Assembly: GCA_041392665.1 (NCBI GenBank)
Contig: JAWKLQ010000021.1
Location: forward strand, 1-64,000
Direction of reading: 5' to 3'
Source: Flavilitoribacter sp020436695
GTDB taxonomy: Bacteria > Bacteroidota > Bacteroidia > Chitinophagales > Saprospiraceae
DNA length: 64,000 nt
This document shows positions 1 to 8,175 of this stretch, piece by piece (positions within the stretch are counted from its first letter, which is position 1; each line of letters opens with the position of its first letter). The position numbers were made by a program, and so were the translations under genes. The notes under the pieces are model-generated. The model was not told where the DNA came from. It did no database searches and worked only from the letters and a program-made list of their open reading frames with translations.

Positions 1-732
1 TTCTTCCCGGGCTTCCTGGGCCTGCTCGAGCGCCTGTTGGGCGTTCTCCCGGAGCTTTTGCTCCTGTGATTTGGACTCATTCAGATCATTAAGCGCCTCC
101 AGATATTCATCGTTATTTTGTCGGGCAGAGCGATAATTCAGGAAACTATTAGTAGCCAGCGCACCTAATAACAGGAATGCGAGAAATAAAGCCCAGTTGA
201 TCCTTCTGCGGCGACGACGCACCTGATCCCACGAACGATCCACAAAAGCGCGCTCATCTCCGGTAAGATCCAGTAACGGAAGAGAAGACCCTATGTAATT
301 CAGGTACTGCCGGTCCAGCAGTTCATCACGGGTCATGCGGTCCTGAATGGTGGCCCGGATAGTGCGCAGCACACGATTTTCTGATTCCACCTTCTGATAG
401 GCCCGGCGGGCCAGGAAACTATTAGCGATCTCATAACGACCGGCCGAAGTAACCCGCAGAATGCCCACTTCGGTCAATTCCTGGATAATGCGGTTGGCAA
501 TATTCTCGTCTAATCCCACCTGCCGACTCAACTCCTGCTGGACCTGGGACTGACTCAACTGAATACGGGTGCCGTTGACCAGAAACATTTCCAATACCCG
601 ATTGCCCACTCCCTTATCGCGCAGGCCGAGCTGGGTTTCCAGCGCTTCGATCCGGCGATCCAGCATATCGTCCACCATTTCATTCGGGTGGCCGATCTGA
701 TTGAGCAATTCGGTATTGATTATTTTGGGCAT
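1..732 (-). CDS. Winged-helix / transmembrane / coiled-coil protein, C-terminus beyond window (split STAND partner)
   Basis: Partial gene: 244 residues are visible and the frame runs off the left edge with no stop. Residues about 40-110 look like a winged-helix segment ending in a YEIANSFLARRAY motif. A basic stretch (RRRRRR, about 172-177) precedes one hydrophobic helix (about 179-198), and a Glu/Gln-rich coiled coil follows (from about 205). The start is the first ATG after an in-frame TAA. Residues 1-113 align by eye with residues about 250-360 of the upstream NTPase: IFFDEDLVKRVGSIDDVL matches INTELLNQIGHPNEMV, and FELAHDSLASKI matches YEIANSFLARRA. This protein therefore begins inside what should be the second STAND module of its neighbour. 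In related STAND proteins such a region often leads to WD40 or TPR sensor repeats, but the window stops before any are visible. Inferred role: membrane-anchored part of a split STAND conflict protein. Confidence 0.7.
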   Translation of the reverse strand, partial: MPKIINTELLNQIGHPNEMVDDMLDRRIEALETQLGLRDKGVGNRVLEMFLVNGTRIQLSQSQVQQELSRQVGLDENIANRIIQELTEVGILRVTSAGRYEIANSFLARRAYQKVESENRVLRTIRATIQDRMTRDELLDRQYLNYIGSSLPLLDLTGDERAFVDRSWDQVRRRRRRINWALFLAFLLLGALATNSFLNYRSARQNNDEYLEALNDLNESKSQEQKLRENAQQALEQAQEAREE

Positions 733-832
733 AGCTATTCGTTATCAGTCGGTAGCCACTATATTGCATAGATTTAAGGTATCACCGACTCTATTTCAAA
801 ATTCGAACTTTTCCAGCTAATAATACAAGTCC

Positions 833-2713
833 TCATTCCTCTTTTGCCGCTCTGTATAAACGATCCATATAGAGCTGCAGGTATGTCAGATTGATCTTAC
901 CGTCTGGTTCGCTTACATTTATAATGATCTTTTCGATCACTTCATCACTATCAATGACCAGATCGGCTTTCTCGGCCGTCTGGAGAATGATACGGGCAGC
1001 AGTCTTCCTGTCTACGTGGCGAATGCGGATCTGTTCCTCCAGTATATTTGGGATCAATACTTCCAGTTCCTGTAACTGAGAGAAAAATTCGTCTCTAACC
1101 ACCAGTATGAGGTCCGTATTCTGCCGGGCTTCCAGTAGGTAGGCGATGTGCAGATTGAGATGCAATAAACGGTTAGGCTCCTGTATCCAGATGTAAAATT
1201 CTTCAAACTGGTCGAGGATGATCACTTTCCGTTCCGTTCGGTCCGGCAATTTATTATCCCATTGGAAAGCGATACGCAGCAGGAACGGCAATTCCCCCGG
1301 CTGTGGTTCATAATCCAGCATATTCTGCACCAGCGTGCTGTCGACAAATTCGCGGCTAACGCGCAGATACTTCACCGTTAACAATGGATCCAGCCGGGGC
1401 CAGAGTCCGGCGCGGATAAGGGACGTCTTCCCTACGCCCATGGGCCCGATCACCAGGGTTGTCCGCGAGTTCAGCTCATTTACGACTTTATCGAATAATT
1501 CTTTCACTTCCTGCTCACGTCCGAAGAACAGCGCCGCCATTTCTCGGGTATAGGGTTCGAAACCGACAAAGGGATTATCCGGGAGCGGGAATTCCGGGAG
1601 TTCGCGCGGCATGGAGATCCCCTTCGGCCGTTTTTCAAAGATCTTGCTGGCCAGACTGTCATGGGCCAGTTCGAACTGCTCATTCTCCAACGGCCGGATG
1701 ATCCGCCGGTTAACGAAGAACTCCAGGTAGATGTTTTCCCGGGTAGCACTCATTTCCGGCATCAGATCCAAAATATCTTCATAACTGATCGGCATTTTGG
1801 TCCCCTTGTCGGAGACAAATATCTTCAACCAGCGTATCCCCATATCCCGGCGATCCACCTCTCTTTCAAATACATCGAGCTGTTCTTCCAGAAAATCTCC
1901 CAGTACATCGTCAATGCTGCCCACACGTTTTACCAGGTCTTCGTCAAAAAAGATATTGTCCGGGTCCTCTTCTGCCGCCAGCCGGTACATTTTATCCAGA
2001 AAGACCTGCAAATAGGCCAACTGCACCCAGCCGCTACCCTGCGTAACATTATCGATAATATCGTCGGCGATCTCATCGTAGCAAAGTTCAATATTGAAAC
2101 GAGGATTTTTTGCCGTCTGCAGGATCACCCGGCGCGCATTGGCTCGGGTCATGGGCTCGATGCGCAGGCGTTTATCGAAAATGCGGGGAACGATCTTTTC
2201 AAATGTAGACAAACGGGCGAGGTATTCTTCCCGCATGGAGATGATGATCTTACAGGGCAGATCATGGGCCAGTATATCCCTGAAATGCCGGGCCAGGGTT
2301 TCCTGCTCTTCCTCCGACCCCAAAATAAAGATCTCTTCAAACTGGTCGAAGATCAGATAGACCGGCCGCAGGTGATCCTTGTACAAAGACTCTACCATTT
2401 GGGGAATGGTATAATCCGCCTCGAAGGATTTATTGGTATCCTTCAGACGAAGTTCCCTCACCAGTGCCGCATTGATATTTTCCTGGCGGCGGATGTATAC
2501 TTCAAACCAGTCACTGGTGTCAAAACAATTGGCCAATCCGCAATTGATGATGCTGGTTTTACCAGTCCCTGACATACCATACAGCAGGATCAGATTGGTA
2601 TGGTAGGTCATCTTGTACAACGTCTCGACCTCCGTCTCCCGGCCGAAGAAGATATCTTTATCTTCCCGCTGGTAGGCGTCCAAAAATTTGAACGGAGATC
2701 GATTATTTTTCAT
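833..2713 (-). CDS. Tandem novel-STAND (nSTAND1-type) NTPase
   Basis: A 626-residue protein with two P-loop modules. Module 1 has the entry signature FFGRE (about 22-26), Walker A GMSGTGKTS (46-54) and Walker B VYLIFDQFEE (118-127). It closes with FELAHDSLASKI (347-358). Module 2 repeats the pattern: NPFVGFEPY entry (380-388), FFGRE (396-400), Walker A GPMGVGKTS (423-431) and Walker B VIILDQFEE (497-505). It stops soon after YLQLYMDRLYRA, where module 1 continues for another ~110 residues into its winged helix. The missing part is found at the start of the downstream gene. STAND NTPases are signal-gated switches that oligomerise on stimulus. The family call rests on the FFGRE and DQFEE signatures. 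The gene lies 76 bp downstream of a CHAT protease gene, so NTPase and protease probably form one effector system. Confidence 0.85.
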   Translation of the reverse strand: MKNNRSPFKFLDAYQREDKDIFFGRETEVETLYKMTYHTNLILLYGMSGTGKTSIINCGLANCFDTSDWFEVYIRRQENINAALVRELRLKDTNKSFEADYTIPQMVESLYKDHLRPVYLIFDQFEEIFILGSEEEQETLARHFRDILAHDLPCKIIISMREEYLARLSTFEKIVPRIFDKRLRIEPMTRANARRVILQTAKNPRFNIELCYDEIADDIIDNVTQGSGWVQLAYLQVFLDKMYRLAAEEDPDNIFFDEDLVKRVGSIDDVLGDFLEEQLDVFEREVDRRDMGIRWLKIFVSDKGTKMPISYEDILDLMPEMSATRENIYLEFFVNRRIIRPLENEQFELAHDSLASKIFEKRPKGISMPRELPEFPLPDNPFVGFEPYTREMAALFFGREQEVKELFDKVVNELNSRTTLVIGPMGVGKTSLIRAGLWPRLDPLLTVKYLRVSREFVDSTLVQNMLDYEPQPGELPFLLRIAFQWDNKLPDRTERKVIILDQFEEFYIWIQEPNRLLHLNLHIAYLLEARQNTDLILVVRDEFFSQLQELEVLIPNILEEQIRIRHVDRKTAARIILQTAEKADLVIDSDEVIEKIIINVSEPDGKINLTYLQLYMDRLYRAAKEE

Positions 2714-2789
2714 TGGTGCGTTTTTAATGTCTAAATAAGTTCAACGCCGATCCAGTGCACAAACTTCCTAATAAAACATTCCCATTTAC

Positions 2790-4508
2790 CTACAGGATCA
2801 GCCGCCGGAAGCCTTCCATCAGTAGCTTCACCTGCGGGTGATGGTCATCATCAATTATCAATATATCTTTCAGGTTATCGGTCAGTTGATAATGGATCTG
2901 ACCTTCACCGGCATACCGATAGAAAAAAACCTTGGAATTAGGCTGGCCCGAAAGCGCATTCTCGTCCAGAACGAACGGAGAAAGATTCAGATACGGACTA
3001 AGCGCATCTTCCACGGGTATGAGTACTACGGAATCATTCTCGGTAAAATGAGGTGAGGTCAACACCTCATCCAGTACACCGAAGGCAGCCGTGATCCGGT
3101 CCAGGACCACCATATTATGCCGATAAGCCGGGGATTCGAAACGCTTTTTCAGTAGTTCGATCGACTTAATGGTCACCATTTTGTATTTGGCGCTGAAACC
3201 CAGATATCGGAATATCTGGCAGAGGTTATCTTCCGCCTGCACACAGAAACTTTCCACCTCATCGGCAGCGACTGTGCCTTGCAATTCTGCCCGCATTTCT
3301 TCCAGGAACAAGTAAGCTTTCTGCAATTCCTCATCCTGATAAAAAGCCGTACGCAGTTCGTCGAACTCCCGGATAAAATAGGGAATATCCAGACTTTCAA
3401 ACACATCAGCCAAAGCCCGGATCAACTGAATGTAGTCATACAGTTCAACCGCATCTCCTCCCATATTCAAAAAATTGCGGATCAACACATGCTGATCCTC
3501 CGGGATCACCAGATCTTTTTTCTTATGGAGTTCATCCCACAACTGCGACAGGAGCGTATAAGCCAGCATCTGACTGGAGATCATGTATACATTAACGATC
3601 CGCTGCAGCCGCTCCACATTTGTTTTTTCGGAAAGCAGCAGCTTGCGCAAATGCGTACCGATAGGAGTAGGAAATGAATCGATCACCGCCGCCCGCAGAT
3701 CGCGCAATCTCGGGTCGCGCTCCCGGCGGCGGGCATTTTCCACCAGGTCGTTTACCGTTTCGGAATAGGGAGCAATGGCATCGGCCAGCGTCTCGATGAT
3801 CTTTTGATTGACCGTACCGGCCTGATAACGATAACCGGCACCGCGAATGATAAAAGAGGAGGTCGATTTGCGGGGTAGTCTCCAGGATAGATGATCACTT
3901 TCCTCCTCCTGCACATACAATCCCCACGGCAGATCTTGACTGCCTTCTCTGGCTTCCTCCATTAGGCCGATCCCGCGATAAATACCAACATTGGCACCTT
4001 TCCGCATCAGGTAATTGGCTGCTGCCATGCGGAAGGCTTCTTCCAGACTGTGCTGAGTGGAAAGGGCCCGGTAGAAAACATTGGCGAACTCCATGGCACT
4101 GTCATCGCCAATGGAAACACGGGTAGCGATCACCGCATCAATGCCCAGCTCCAACAGTTCTTTTACCTGCGGATAGGTAGAACATCCGTTCAGGAATACA
4201 AGTTTGAGATTGTCCTGCAAGGCCAGCGCCTGTGCTACTCCTTTTGAATGCACCGAACCGTCGGTCAAAATGATCCGGTCACTGTCGGCGTGACCACCGT
4301 AGTGGAATATCACCACCTGATCATTATACTCCGACAGGTAATGGACCAGATCTTCCGCATTGGCCGAAGCTTCGTCAAACAGCTGAAAGTACTGCCGGTT
4401 TGCCAAGGGCACCAGGTGCTCCTTGATGGCCTTGCGCTCCTCTTCCAGGAGCGGCAGGTGCGCATCATCATTATTGGCAAATGCTAAGAAAATAACAGGA
4501 GACTTCAT
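2790..4508 (-). CDS. CHAT-domain caspase-like protease
   Basis: A 572-residue protein whose first ~200 residues form a CHAT (caspase HetF associated with TPRs) domain. The catalytic dyad is visible: His73 in FHYGGHA and Cys109 in FLNGCST. The stretch up to WGLYVQ (about 200) is typical of the end of the domain. Residues 200-572 are predicted helical and were not recognised; they could bind the NTPase partner or substrate. There is no signal peptide, so it is expected to be cytoplasmic. It is the promoter-proximal gene of a three-gene minus-strand set with the tandem STAND NTPase and the winged-helix membrane protein. CHAT proteases are known partners of STAND switches and TPR/WD40 sensors in bacterial conflict and cell-death systems. 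An anti-phage or suicide role here is inference from context. Confidence 0.85.
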   Translation of the reverse strand: MKSPVIFLAFANNDDAHLPLLEEERKAIKEHLVPLANRQYFQLFDEASANAEDLVHYLSEYNDQVVIFHYGGHADSDRIILTDGSVHSKGVAQALALQDNLKLVFLNGCSTYPQVKELLELGIDAVIATRVSIGDDSAMEFANVFYRALSTQHSLEEAFRMAAANYLMRKGANVGIYRGIGLMEEAREGSQDLPWGLYVQEEESDHLSWRLPRKSTSSFIIRGAGYRYQAGTVNQKIIETLADAIAPYSETVNDLVENARRRERDPRLRDLRAAVIDSFPTPIGTHLRKLLLSEKTNVERLQRIVNVYMISSQMLAYTLLSQLWDELHKKKDLVIPEDQHVLIRNFLNMGGDAVELYDYIQLIRALADVFESLDIPYFIREFDELRTAFYQDEELQKAYLFLEEMRAELQGTVAADEVESFCVQAEDNLCQIFRYLGFSAKYKMVTIKSIELLKKRFESPAYRHNMVVLDRITAAFGVLDEVLTSPHFTENDSVVLIPVEDALSPYLNLSPFVLDENALSGQPNSKVFFYRYAGEGQIHYQLTDNLKDILIIDDDHHPQVKLLMEGFRRLIL

Positions 4509-4590
4509 CCTTTGAGCAGTAAGCTGTCGTACGGTACTATCTGGTGAGGCAGTGAAACAGCGAAGTACTGAAACGGAAAATGAATTACGA

Positions 4591-4640
4591 CATCACCGCA
4601 GTCAGGATCACAGTATCATAACATCACAGAATCACAACAT
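4591..4640. repeat. Degenerate ATCACA / ACATCACA microsatellite
   Basis: The stretch contains ATCACCG, ATCACAG, ATCATAAC, ATCACAG and ATCACAACAT in close succession. It reads as a decayed version, on the opposite strand, of the perfect 8-bp GATGTTGT array at 54791-54899. It sits in the 270-bp divergent region between the CHAT gene and the small plus-strand gene at 4779. Confidence 0.45.
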
Positions 4641-4648
4641 TATATTTG
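4641..4648 (+). promoter_or_regulatory. Candidate Bacteroidota -7 element (TATATTTG)
   Basis: A perfect match to TAnnTTTG upstream of the small gene at 4779. No convincing TTTG -33 box is seen at the usual distance, and the 5' leader would be about 125 nt, so this is a weak call based only on the -7 match. Confidence 0.3.
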
Positions 4649-4678
4649 GCGGAATATATTAAAATTATTTATTGAAAA

Positions 4679-4709
4679 CGTTCTTTTACGGAAAATCGTT
4701 CTTTTTACG
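4679..4709 (+). repeat. Direct repeat CGTTCTTTTACG / CGTTCTTTTTACG
   Basis: Two near-identical copies occur at 4679-4690 and 4697-4709, with an 18-bp start-to-start distance, in the leader of the small gene at 4779. Tandem sites spaced at nearly two helical turns can be operators, but no regulator is identified, so function is unknown. Confidence 0.45.
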
Positions 4710-4778
4710 TAGTTTCATTTTTTGTTACCTTTATACTGATCGCGAAAACTGAAACTACACACACCAAAAAACCATGTT

Positions 4779-5090
4779 ATGTTGTTTACCATCACAACAA
4801 CCAACGGACCGGAATATACCGCCGGTCTCAGTGCTGACAATAAAGTCCACGTAGAAGTAATGGGCGATCTCCCCATACAGCCCGCTGAAAATTCCAAACT
4901 TGTATTTACCTGGTACTGTGAACACAATCTCGGAAGCTGGACTTACGGCACCGGTTTTGACTGGAATGACTATCGTATTCCCTATCAGGGAGTATATACC
5001 ATGCAGGCCAAGATCGAGTATTTACGCGAGGGCAAAACCAGGCCCTATGCCGCCTTTTGGTCCAATCGGATCAGCGTACACGCACTGTGA
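4779..5090 (+). CDS. Small uncharacterised protein (103 aa)
   Basis: Not recognised. The protein is soluble with no signal peptide. It is rich in Thr, Tyr and Trp, has several predicted beta strands and ends in a WSNRISVHAL segment. The composition suggests a compact beta-sandwich. It stands alone between the divergent CHAT operon and a convergent lipoprotein gene, with a direct repeat and a possible -7 promoter element in its leader. An ATG five bases upstream is in another frame, so 4779 is the natural start. Codon use looks ordinary for the window. Confidence 0.6.
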   Translation: MLFTITTTNGPEYTAGLSADNKVHVEVMGDLPIQPAENSKLVFTWYCEHNLGSWTYGTGFDWNDYRIPYQGVYTMQAKIEYLREGKTRPYAAFWSNRISVHAL

Positions 5091-5102
5091 TCAAGCTGAT
5101 AC

Positions 5103-5654
5103 TTATTTGATGACGTGAAAATCTTCGGATACCTGTAAGGGTACTGACAGGGTGCGGTCTGCCGGATTGGGAAAGTATTGCACATCTATATCAAAATGCC
5201 AGCTATCCTCATCCAGCTTGGTGCCGATGATCTTACCGGAATCTATCCGATAAACTATGGGCGGGCAGTAACAATCGATATCCAGCATGCACCTGGCGTT
5301 CCAAAGCACCGAATCCTGTAAGATGAAGGAATTCGGAACGGGATCGAACTCGAAAAAGAACTGTAGAAATACCTCGTCATCAATGGCTGTAGGCTCGCCT
5401 TGCGTTTCGAAAATGTAAAGCGCTACATGAGTATCACCATCTTCCAGTTCGTAATTCCAGGAGTCAGGTGTTCCAGTAGTGCCTCCGTAAGTGGTATCGG
5501 GTGTAGCTACTATACTTTGATCCGGCAAGATGAGATATTCGTAGCGATCGGGCACTTGCTCTACGTCCAGGTTACAGGCAGCCAGTCCAGTCAATAAGAG
5601 GATTGGAAAAAGCAATAGCAGGGAAAAACGCATGTGAGTTTTCTTTATTTTCAT
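5103..5654 (-). CDS. Small lipoprotein, function unknown
   Basis: The open frame reaches further upstream, but the start was placed at the ATG giving MKIKKTHMRFSLLLLF, because this puts a signal peptide at the N-terminus. It ends in a lipobox (TGLAAC, Cys about residue 27), so export and lipidation by SPII are predicted. The mature part (about 155 residues) is acidic and beta-rich and has three clustered cysteines (RCMLDIDCYC), which may form disulfides or bind metal. No family was recognised. It is convergent with the 103-aa gene and sits 43 bp downstream of the MOSC gene, with which it may be cotranscribed. A later start at 5633 (MRFSLL) is equally possible. Confidence 0.65.
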   Translation of the reverse strand: MKIKKTHMRFSLLLLFPILLLTGLAACNLDVEQVPDRYEYLILPDQSIVATPDTTYGGTTGTPDSWNYELEDGDTHVALYIFETQGEPTAIDDEVFLQFFFEFDPVPNSFILQDSVLWNARCMLDIDCYCPPIVYRIDSGKIIGTKLDEDSWHFDIDVQYFPNPADRTLSVPLQVSEDFHVIK

Positions 5655-5697
5655 AGACGGTTTAAGGGGAAAAAGGGTTGGCATGTACATACTATAT

Positions 5698-6516
5698 TCA
5701 TTCCAGCAAGATCTTATCCCCCAGATGCACCCACCGGCCGGCCGCTGAGTTATCCAAAGACCAGCAGGCATTCATTCCAAAATAAATGTTATTCCCTTTA
5801 CGCCGGAACGTGGCCAGGGTGCGGGTAGGTTCTTTTGCACCGATGCCGGTTTGCGGATCTATTGTGGGTATCTGGCAGCGGGCACAGGGTTTGGTACCGC
5901 GAAATCGGACCTGTCCTACCTTGAAATGCTGCCATTCATCCTCTTCGAAAGCATGGCCACCGGAAAAGACCAGGTTAGGACGAAAACGCAACATCTCTAT
6001 GGGCGTTTCCAAGCGTTCATTCAGATGCTTCAAAGTAGCCTCTCCCAAAATGAGATAAGGATAACCATCGGCAAAACTTACGAATTCAGGCCCGGCGGCG
6101 TATGCCGGGTCTACGGGACGAAAGCTATCCTCCGGCATATACACCAACCGGCAGGAATGTCCCAGTGCTTCCGAAAACCAGCGATCCGCATCAACGGAAA
6201 CGGTTACTGCTGTACATCGATCGTTCCAGATCGTAACCGGGATCTCGCTACCGGCCGTTGAAGCTAAAGGTATTTTCAGGTCAGGCCGGCCACCACGCCG
6301 ATCCTCTACCCTGAGATGATCATCCGCCAGTTGCACCTGCAACAAGGCCATTTGTCCCAGTTCACGCTGGCTCAGAAAGCGGCCGTTCTCGTCCACCAGC
6401 ATCCAGCGACGGTCCCATTTTGGGCCTCGGGCCGTTAATTCTGTGCTTTCCAGCGAGATGCCTGCCAGTGATTTGATGGGATAGATGAATATTTGGGATA
6501 GATATTTTTCAGTCAT
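5698..6516 (-). CDS. MOSC domain-containing protein (YcbX/mARC-like)
   Basis: A 272-residue protein with the two-part build of the family. An N-terminal MOSC beta-barrel begins at IYPIKSLAGISLE (about 11-23) and continues through WDRRWMLVD. The C-terminal MOSC domain carries GTKPCARCQIPTIDPQTG (about 207-224), where the first Cys is the expected molybdenum-cofactor ligand. Members bind sulfurated molybdenum cofactor and reduce N-hydroxylated compounds using an electron-donor partner. No ferredoxin domain is fused here, unlike E. coli YcbX, so a separate donor would be needed. There is no signal peptide. The family call is firm; the substrate is unknown. Confidence 0.88.
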   Translation of the reverse strand: MTEKYLSQIFIYPIKSLAGISLESTELTARGPKWDRRWMLVDENGRFLSQRELGQMALLQVQLADDHLRVEDRRGGRPDLKIPLASTAGSEIPVTIWNDRCTAVTVSVDADRWFSEALGHSCRLVYMPEDSFRPVDPAYAAGPEFVSFADGYPYLILGEATLKHLNERLETPIEMLRFRPNLVFSGGHAFEEDEWQHFKVGQVRFRGTKPCARCQIPTIDPQTGIGAKEPTRTLATFRRKGNNIYFGMNACWSLDNSAAGRWVHLGDKILLE

Positions 6517-6536
6517 AGCAATTGAGATTAAAATTA

Positions 6537-8084
6537 TTAATGGTCGGTTGGCTCACTAACTCCTGAAGAAGTAATGCTCTGATTTTCCAGTAAAAGCAGA
6601 TCTACATTTCCGGCAGCCCAGATTCTGCGAAGACTATCCGGAGGGTGAGTGGGTGAGATCACATACGATCCCAGTACAATATCGATATCGCCGTCCTGTT
6701 CGAAATCACCGGCTTCCATGACCATCCACCGGCCTTCCAGGGCAAAGTCACCGGTATAAGATTGAAAGCGGTAGGAAGCAGTATCCTGATTCTCTAAATA
6801 GACAAAAGCTTCTCTTGGTGCACGTTCAAAATCAGGGAATAAAGCTGTAACAGCAAAATCGACATCTCCGTCCCGGTCAAAATCGCGGGCCACCAGGCGG
6901 GTAGCGCCATAGATCGGGTAGAAAAAGGCCTCCTCAAACTGGTCTTTACCGTCATTCAGATACAGTCTAAGCCCATGATAAGGTTTGAGCGCATAAGTGT
7001 AATCAGCATTATCACCATTGACAATGGCAATATCCAGGTCGCCATCGCCCTCGTAATCAAAAAGTTCGAACCAGCTGGAGCCATAGATCGGCGGAAGGCG
7101 GATGGGTTGGGAATGAGAGAAGCTGCCGTCTCCCTGATTGTAAAAGATATGGATACTTTCATCTCCCTGCGCAGCCAGAACAATGAGATCCGTTTTCCCG
7201 TCTTTATTCATATCCGCTTCCTGAATTCGAATGGATCCGGGCACATTGAGCAGCGGCCGGCCGGCATAGCGTTCTCCATCCCATTGCCAAAGCATCAACC
7301 TACCGGCATGGTTCCCAAATTCACAGACCAGATACTCATTCCGCCCGTCGTGTTCCGCATCGAAAATTTTGGCGAAAACCGGACGGAAGAGGGGCTCTGC
7401 GATCAGTTGTTGACGCCCATCTTCAAATAACCACAATTTGCCCCGGGGCACATCCGAAGGATTCATATAGCCCATTTCCATGACCAGGGTCTGATCTCCT
7501 ACCCGGTCAAAACCGGAGATGGGCGAGCCAAACAGTTGAACCACCTTTTTCTCATCTCCCTGCAGGCTGTACCACTCCCCTCCACGGCTGCCTACCCACC
7601 ACTGCTGCCCCAGACTGTCGTAGTACAGGGCCGTGACCAATCCTCCCGGCATATTATCCACACTGATGGGCCGCGGCCGGAACCGGGTCAGTTCCTGTGA
7701 GCGTTCGTTACGCAGCACATCTACTTCCAGTGAATCCGGAGCCATACTGAGAATATAATTCTGAATGCCTTCCCATTCCGACTCTGAGATCAGGGGTTTT
7801 TCCGGATAGGCATTGCTGTATTTAACGAAGTGCGCTTCTTCCATATCCAGCCCCGCGAACGGATCATAATCCCCGATCTTCAGCCCCAAACGCGCCGCCA
7901 TTTCCGGCAGCACTTGTTCTGTCCAGAGGTGTTTGGGCAATGAGGCCGGATCGGGTGCGACATGGCAAGCACCGCAATATTGCCGGAACCTGGCTTCGGC
8001 TCTACTTCCTCCGTCCAAACTGCATTTGGAAAAGGCGAGAAAGACGCAGGCCGCAGCCGTTATCAATAGGATGGTTTTTCGCAT
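6537..8084 (-). CDS. FG-GAP/VCBS-repeat lipoprotein with N-terminal haem-binding motif
   Basis: The start was set at MRKTILLIT, which gives a signal peptide ending in a Cys (FLAFSKC) suited to lipidation; an ATG 39 bp upstream is possible. Right after the signal is a c-type haem motif, CGACH (about residue 37), in a short cytochrome-like segment with a PxxxLPKHLW stretch. The rest is a beta-propeller of FG-GAP/VCBS repeats with calcium-type DxDxDGxxD loops (for example DMNKDGKTD, DYEGDGDLD, DFDRDGDVD, DFEQDGDID). Such proteins are found on Bacteroidota cell surfaces. Fusion of a haem site with a propeller suggests a periplasmic or surface redox or binding role, but no substrate can be named. 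Confidence 0.8.
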   Translation of the reverse strand: MRKTILLITAAACVFLAFSKCSLDGGSRAEARFRQYCGACHVAPDPASLPKHLWTEQVLPEMAARLGLKIGDYDPFAGLDMEEAHFVKYSNAYPEKPLISESEWEGIQNYILSMAPDSLEVDVLRNERSQELTRFRPRPISVDNMPGGLVTALYYDSLGQQWWVGSRGGEWYSLQGDEKKVVQLFGSPISGFDRVGDQTLVMEMGYMNPSDVPRGKLWLFEDGRQQLIAEPLFRPVFAKIFDAEHDGRNEYLVCEFGNHAGRLMLWQWDGERYAGRPLLNVPGSIRIQEADMNKDGKTDLIVLAAQGDESIHIFYNQGDGSFSHSQPIRLPPIYGSSWFELFDYEGDGDLDIAIVNGDNADYTYALKPYHGLRLYLNDGKDQFEEAFFYPIYGATRLVARDFDRDGDVDFAVTALFPDFERAPREAFVYLENQDTASYRFQSYTGDFALEGRWMVMEAGDFEQDGDIDIVLGSYVISPTHPPDSLRRIWAAGNVDLLLLENQSITSSGVSEPTDH

Positions 8085-8175
8085 GTTGCAAGTTTTGAAC
8101 TTGTTCCGGACACTGGTGTCCACTATTTTTCAACGCACCTAAATAGCAGTCTTCACATCTAATAAACACTGATTA

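Noticed and set aside
1661..2572. 303-residue plus-strand frame opposite the STAND NTPase
   Set aside because: It is antisense to a gene with clear Walker motifs and reads as a biased shadow frame.
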